Below the pieces are notes generated by a model that was given only the letters and a program-made list of their open reading frames with translations, ran no database searches and was not told the DNA's origin. Of a stretch of DNA of 64,000 bases, positions 59,992-64,000 are shown in pieces; position 1 is the first letter of the stretch; each line of letters starts with the position of its first letter. Origin of the DNA: Agromyces hippuratus (lineage in GTDB: Bacteria; Actinomycetota; Actinomycetes; Actinomycetales; Microbacteriaceae); contig NZ_JACCFI010000001.1 of the NCBI RefSeq assembly GCF_013410355.1, forward strand, positions 2,914,001 to 2,978,000, written 5' to 3'. The position numbers were made by a program, and so were the translations under genes.

Positions 59992-60666
59992 GAAAACACG
60001 ACGGGTGCCCCGCGCACGAAGGCTGAACGCACGCGGGCCCGCATCCGCGACACCGCGCTGGCGTCCTTCCGCGAACGCGGGTACGACGAGACGACGGTGC
60101 GACTGATCGCGCAGGAGGCCGGCGTCTCGCTCGGCAACGCGTACTACTACTTCCCGACCAAGAACCACCTCGTGCAGGAGCTGTACGTCGAGGTGCAGCG
60201 CGAGCACCGGGCCGCCGCCGAACCGCTGCTCGGCGAGTCCACTGATCTCATCGATCGACTCGGCGTCGTCTACCGCACGGGTCTCACGACCCTCGAACCG
60301 TTCCATCGTTTTGCACCGGGGTTCCTGAGCGCGGCCGTCTCGCCGAAGTCGCCGATCAACCCTCTCGCCGCCGAATCGACCGAGGCACGTGACCTCGCGG
60401 TCGGGTTGTTCGACGAGGCGGTCGCCGGCGCCCGTCACTCGCTGCCCGACGACCTCGCGCGCTCCCTGCCCGAGGTGTTCTGGCTCGGCTACCTGCTGCT
60501 CGCGCTCTTCTGGGTGTACGACACGTCGCCCGGACAGGAGCGCACGCTGCGCCTCCTCGACCGCGGGCTCAAGCTCCTGGCGCTCGCGCTGCCGCTCGTG
60601 AAGCTGCCACTGCTGCGCAAGCCGCTGCGCGAGCTCGTCGAACTGATCGGCGAGGTGCGGGCATGA
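59986..60666 (+). CDS. TetR family regulator
   Basis: 226 residues. DNA-binding domain with IRDTALASFRERGYDETTVR and AGVSLGNAYYYFPTKNHLV; the C-terminal domain is unusually hydrophobic (VFWLGYLLLALFWVYD, LLALALPLVKLPLLRKPL), suggesting a lipophilic ligand or membrane contact. It is coupled by ATGA to a membrane protein gene. A palindrome covers its own start codon. Confidence 0.9.
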   Translation: MFENTTGAPRTKAERTRARIRDTALASFRERGYDETTVRLIAQEAGVSLGNAYYYFPTKNHLVQELYVEVQREHRAAAEPLLGESTDLIDRLGVVYRTGLTTLEPFHRFAPGFLSAAVSPKSPINPLAAESTEARDLAVGLFDEAVAGARHSLPDDLARSLPEVFWLGYLLLALFWVYDTSPGQERTLRLLDRGLKLLALALPLVKLPLLRKPLRELVELIGEVRA

Positions 60667-61316
60667 CCGTGCCGGCAGAGCCGGCCAAGGCAGCCGGCGC
60701 ATCCGGCGTATCCGGCGCACCCGACCGTGCCGACGGTCCGGATCCGCGCGATCTGCGCCTCGCCTCGCGCTACGGCATGCTGCTGCGCACGCCCGAACTG
60801 CCGATGGCGTTCAGCTTCACCGAGTTCGCCCGCGGCGCGGGTCTTGCGTGGCTCGGCTTCCAAGCTCTCTTCTCGTTGGGTTATGCGTCGACGGGCGTGG
60901 CAATGGCCTTCGCCTCTCTCGCTCAGCCCGATCGGTTCTCGTCGTTCGAGTCGGCGGTCGGCTACGTGCCTGCCATGCTTCTCTTCTCCTTCGGCTATGC
61001 GATGCCGTGGTCGATCGGGGCGCTCATGCTCGTCGGCGGTCCCGCTGCATGGCTGCTCGGCCGTTCGCTGCGCCGAGTGCGCGCGATGCGATGGCATCTC
61101 GTCGGCTTCGCCGTGCTCGGGCTCGTCGTGGGGCTCGCAACGAGCGTGATCGCCACCGCGACCATGCAATTCCCCGGCTCGCAGGGCTCAATCTTCGTGC
61201 TCATCGCGACGCCCGCCACGACAGTCGCCGTCGCGTTCGGCTGGTGGCGCACCGCGTCGTGGGCGCTTCGCGACGATGTCGGCTTCCGGGCGGCGTTCGC
61301 GGTGCGGCATCCGTAG
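60663..61316 (+). CDS. Hypothetical four-to-five-helix membrane protein
   Basis: 217 residues. Polar N-terminus of 50 residues, then hydrophobic segments around 55-80, 100-130, 145-165 and 175-195. No family recognised. The ATGA overlap with the TetR gene implies that it is the regulator's target, perhaps a transporter or membrane stress factor. Confidence 0.82.
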   Translation: MTVPAEPAKAAGASGVSGAPDRADGPDPRDLRLASRYGMLLRTPELPMAFSFTEFARGAGLAWLGFQALFSLGYASTGVAMAFASLAQPDRFSSFESAVGYVPAMLLFSFGYAMPWSIGALMLVGGPAAWLLGRSLRRVRAMRWHLVGFAVLGLVVGLATSVIATATMQFPGSQGSIFVLIATPATTVAVAFGWWRTASWALRDDVGFRAAFAVRHP

Positions 61317-61326
61317 GCTGTACGGC

Positions 61327-62376
61327 ATGCACGGTGAATACAAGGTGCCCGGTGGCAAGCTCGTGGTCGTCGATTTCGAGGTGCGCGACGGGGTGATCGT
61401 GAACCCGCGCGTCGCGGGCGACTTCTTCCTCGAACCTGACGAGGCCCTGGGCGACCTCGATGCCGCGCTCACGGGGCTCTCCGCGGCATCCGATGCGAAG
61501 CAGATCGCCGCGGCGATCACCGCCGGCCTGCGGCACGACGCCGTCATGCTCGGCTTCTCTGCCGAGGCGATCGCGGTCGCGGTGCGTCGGGCGATGACGG
61601 ACGCCACGAGCTGGGCCGACTACGAGTGGGAGATCGTGCACGACGCGGCCGTGCCGCCGCGCACGCACCTCGCCCTCGACGAGGTGCTGGCGACCCGTGT
61701 GGGCGAGGGGCGCCGCAAGCCGACGCTGCGCTTCTGGGAGTGGGACGAGTCGGCCGTCGTCATCGGCAGCTTCCAGTCGGTGAAGAACGAGGTCGACCCC
61801 GAGGGCGCCGAGAAGTACGGCTTCGACGTCGTGCGCCGCATCTCGGGCGGCGGCGCGATGATGATGGAGCGCGGCAACGTCGTGACGTACTCGCTCTACG
61901 TGCCGGGCGAACTCGTGCAGGGCATGAGCTTCGCCGACTCCTACGCCTTCCTCGACGACTGGGTGCTCCAGGGCCTGCGTGCGATCGGCATCGAGGCGAC
62001 CTACCAGCCGCTCAACGACATCGCGAGCCCGCTCGGCAAGATCGGCGGCGCCGCGCAGAAGCGACTCGGCTCGGGCGGCGTGCTGCACCACGTCACGATG
62101 TCGTACGACCTCGACAACGAGAAGATGCTCGAAGTGCTGCGCATCGGCCGCGAGAAGATCAGCGACAAGGGCATCGCATCGGCCGCCAAGCGCGTCGATC
62201 CGCTGCGCTCGCAGACCGGGCTGTCGCGCGCGGCCGTCATCGAGAGCCTGAAGCAGACCTTCACGACGCTCTACGGAGCCACCCCCGGCACGGTGAGCGC
62301 CGACGAGCTGGCCGAGGCCGAGGCGCTCGTCGAGTCCAAGTTCTCGACGCGGGAGTGGCTGTACCGGGTTCCCTGA
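61327..62376 (+). CDS. Lipoate-protein ligase
   Basis: 349 residues in the actinobacterial order: the small lipoate-ligase C-terminal-like domain comes first (HGEYKVPGGKLVVVDFEV) and the BPL/LplA catalytic domain second, with VVRRISGGGAMMM (the RRxSGGG motif), LGKIGGAAQKRLGSGGVLHH. It attaches lipoate to 2-oxoacid dehydrogenase and GcvH proteins. TAGGCT (61314-61319), overlapping the previous stop codon, lies seven bases before the ATG: leaderless. Confidence 0.9.
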   Translation: MHGEYKVPGGKLVVVDFEVRDGVIVNPRVAGDFFLEPDEALGDLDAALTGLSAASDAKQIAAAITAGLRHDAVMLGFSAEAIAVAVRRAMTDATSWADYEWEIVHDAAVPPRTHLALDEVLATRVGEGRRKPTLRFWEWDESAVVIGSFQSVKNEVDPEGAEKYGFDVVRRISGGGAMMMERGNVVTYSLYVPGELVQGMSFADSYAFLDDWVLQGLRAIGIEATYQPLNDIASPLGKIGGAAQKRLGSGGVLHHVTMSYDLDNEKMLEVLRIGREKISDKGIASAAKRVDPLRSQTGLSRAAVIESLKQTFTTLYGATPGTVSADELAEAEALVESKFSTREWLYRVP

Positions 62377-62439
62377 GCCCGCCGGGCCCTGTCCACACCG
62401 TGCGAGGAAGGCTCAAGCGATCCCCGTTAGACTCGCCGG

Positions 62440-62775
62440 GTGGAGTGGTGGATCTGGGTCGGCATCGCCGCGCTCGTCGTCGCCTTCGTGGCGCTCGCCG
62501 TGCGGCGCGGCTGGATCGACCTCTCCGACAAGACCAAGCGTGGCGGCGGTGGCGGCGGCGTCATGATGATCGGCGACGAGGTGTTCGCGCCCCGCAAGCA
62601 CGAGGCGCAGGTCGAGCTCGACCGGCAGAGCCGCCTGCCGGTTCCCGCGCCGATTCCGGGCGACGGCGACAAGGGCATCGCGTTCGACGACGACGGCACG
62701 GATGCCTCGCGGCCCGCGCCCGTCGGCGCCGATCGCTTCCGCGGCACGATCCGCCTCGACGTCGACCGCGAATGA
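62440..62775 (+). CDS. Small single-helix membrane protein
   Basis: 111 residues from a GTG start. One N-terminal helix (WIWVGIAALVVAFVALAV), a six-glycine stretch, then an acidic cytoplasmic part. TAGACT ends six bases before the GTG: leaderless. Function unknown; the gene is convergent with TetR. Confidence 0.78.
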   Translation: MEWWIWVGIAALVVAFVALAVRRGWIDLSDKTKRGGGGGGVMMIGDEVFAPRKHEAQVELDRQSRLPVPAPIPGDGDKGIAFDDDGTDASRPAPVGADRFRGTIRLDVDRE

Positions 62776-62793
62776 ACCTATCGGTTCGCTGCG

Positions 62794-63396
62794 CTACCCG
62801 ACGGGTGGGCAGCCGAGCTCCGCAGCGACGGCGCGCATCGCGGCGGCCGCCTTCTCGACGGTCATGAGGGCGTTCCCGCCGACGATGTGCAACCCGTACG
62901 CGTCTTCGAGCGCGACGAAGGTCATCGCCAAGTCGTCGTCCGAGAGGCCGGGGGAGAAGGCGCCAGAGGTGCGCCCCGCCGCGATGATGCCCCGGTAGGT
63001 CTCGAGCTGGCGCAGGTAGAGCTTCTGCACGAGTTCGTCGTGCAGTGCCGAGTTGCCGGCGAGCACGTCGAATTCGTAGAGCAGGCTCATCAGTGCGTCG
63101 TCGGGGCCGCTCGGCAGCCCCGCGTCGATGGCCGCCGCGAGCTGCGCGCGCGGATCGGCGAGCTCGGCGATCGTGGCGTCGCGCGCGTCGCAGAAGCGCT
63201 CGACGCCGGCCGCGTGCGCCTCGACGAGCAGTGCGTCGAGGTCTTCGTAGTAGTAGAGGATCGCGCCGCGGGTGAGGCCGGCCTGCGCCGCGACATCCGT
63301 CAGCGACAGCGAGCGCAACCCGTGGGTGCGTCCGGCCGCGTACGTCGCTTCGATCAGGGCCGCCCGTCGTGCTTCCTGGGTGCGGGGGCGTGCCAT
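62794..63396 (-). CDS. TetR family regulator
   Basis: 200 residues. ALIEATYAAGRTHGLRSLSL and AGLTRGAILYYYEDLDALL form the DNA-binding domain. I use the ATG at 63396, with TAGTGT seven bases upstream. It is divergent from the APC permease and the gap contains repeated TTGACACT half-sites, so it probably represses that transporter. Confidence 0.9.
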   Translation of the reverse strand: MARPRTQEARRAALIEATYAAGRTHGLRSLSLTDVAAQAGLTRGAILYYYEDLDALLVEAHAAGVERFCDARDATIAELADPRAQLAAAIDAGLPSGPDDALMSLLYEFDVLAGNSALHDELVQKLYLRQLETYRGIIAAGRTSGAFSPGLSDDDLAMTFVALEDAYGLHIVGGNALMTVEKAAAAMRAVAAELGCPPVG

Positions 63397-63400
63397 GTCG

Positions 63401-63457
63401 TTGACACTATCCGATCGGCATGCAACACTGCATGAGTTATTTGACTCCAGTGTCAAA
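63401..63457. promoter_or_regulatory. TetR operator region with TTGAC half-sites
   Basis: TTGACACT (63401-63408) and AGTGTCAA (63449-63456) face each other, and TTTGAC-N6-GTCAAA (63440-63457) forms a compact palindrome. The region separates TetR and the APC permease. Confidence 0.6.
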
Positions 63458-63499
63458 AAACCTGAACGCCCGGATCCCCCGACGAAGAGAGATCGAAGC

Positions 63500-64000
63500 A
63501 TGTCCAGCCCGAACCTCCCGAGCGGCACTGCCGCCCCGGCATCACCCACCCTCGACACGGCCGCGACGACGACGCACGGCGGTCAGCTCTCGCGTTCGCT
63601 CGGCGTCGGCGGCAACGTGCTCATCACCCTCTCGGGCATCTCGCCGGCCTCGAGCGTCTTCATCCTCGGCGGCGCGGCCCTCGCCGGCTACGGCACCGGC
63701 GTCTTCTGGGGCTTCGCCCTCGCCGGCGTGATCAGCATCCTCATCGCGTTCTGCTACGCCGAACTCGCCTCGCGACACCCGATCGCCGGCGGCGACTACT
63801 CCCTCGTCAGCCGGGTGCTCGGCCCGGCCTCCGGCGCAGCGGTGTTCTTCATCGGCATGGTGAGCCTGCCGCTCATCATCGCGATCTTCGCGCTCGGCGT
63901 GGCCGACTACCTGGGCTTCGCGCTCGCCGGCCTCGACCCGCTCGCGACCGCGCTCATCGTGATCGCCCTCGCCACCGTGACGGCGTGCTTCAACATCCGC
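63500..64000 (+). CDS. APC family amino acid/polyamine permease, 5' part only
   Basis: 167 residues to the right edge, in frame, with no stop. After a 30-residue hydrophilic N-terminus, five hydrophobic helices begin with GVGGNVLITLSGISPASSVF, and GDYSLVSRVLG matches the APC helix 2-3 region. GATCGAAG precedes the ATG weakly. Likely controlled by the divergent TetR. Substrate class (amino acid or amine) cannot be refined from the part shown. Confidence 0.87.
   Translation, partial: MSSPNLPSGTAAPASPTLDTAATTTHGGQLSRSLGVGGNVLITLSGISPASSVFILGGAALAGYGTGVFWGFALAGVISILIAFCYAELASRHPIAGGDYSLVSRVLGPASGAAVFFIGMVSLPLIIAIFALGVADYLGFALAGLDPLATALIVIALATVTACFNIR

Overview
The window is very GC-rich with strong G/C third-codon bias, Microbacteriaceae-style lipoproteins, FadR/ROK/LacI/TetR regulators and many leaderless promoters (TANNNT six or seven bases before an ATG/GTG). 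It fits a soil or plant-associated Microbacteriaceae actinobacterium of the Agromyces/Microbacterium type. No rRNA, tRNA, CRISPR, transposase or phage gene was recognised. Two genes run off the ends (a carboxylesterase on the left, an APC permease on the right).

Layout. 1-9.1 kb: a carboxylesterase/MFS pair, a ROK and a TetR regulator, then an MFS-PAP2 phosphatase-GH3 beta-glucosidase operon. 9.2-23.5 kb: mostly housekeeping or accessory single genes: TetR/RibD-like pair, transglutaminase-like protein, LuxR regulator, PQ-loop protein, an L-lactate dehydrogenase (lldD type) with its FadR-type regulator and twin operators, a zinc alcohol dehydrogenase, a NYN-LOTUS protein, two hydrolases and a D-2-hydroxyacid dehydrogenase. 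23.5-34.7 kb: a complete L-rhamnose locus (mutarotase, isomerase, fused aldolase-dehydrogenase, kinase, a four-gene ABC importer, and a divergent LacI regulator with two look-alike operators). 34.8-38.6 kb: glutamate dehydrogenase, a repeat-filled convergent gap, and a MarR-MFS pair.

38.7-56.7 kb is the notable part: a D-arabinan utilisation locus. It holds two DUF4185/GH183 endo-D-arabinanase-like exported proteins, a CUT1 ABC importer without its own ATPase, a cytoplasmic DUF2961/GH172 enzyme, a cytoplasmic GH116-like enzyme, an L-fucose/D-arabinose isomerase, an FGGY kinase and a LacI regulator. Four near-identical palindromes (TGAAATCGATTTCG type) lie in the promoters of all these transcription units, so they look like one regulon. 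The enzyme set matches the four classes known to dismantle mycobacterial arabinogalactan and lipoarabinomannan in Microbacterium; here it comes with the transport, catabolic and regulatory genes. Proposed flow: outside cleavage by GH183, import of oligosaccharides, trimming inside by GH172 (alpha) and GH116 (beta), D-arabinose to D-ribulose to D-ribulose 5-phosphate. Unrelated passengers in the locus are a TetR/VOC pair and an E. coli-type arginyl-tRNA synthetase.

56.7-64 kb: cytochrome P450, alpha/beta hydrolase, small membrane proteins, histidine phosphatase, TetR regulators, lipoate-protein ligase and the start of an APC transporter. A dispersed family of about 56-bp palindromes with GAGATGAC ends occurs three times at gene ends (10.4, 15.9 and 36.4 kb).
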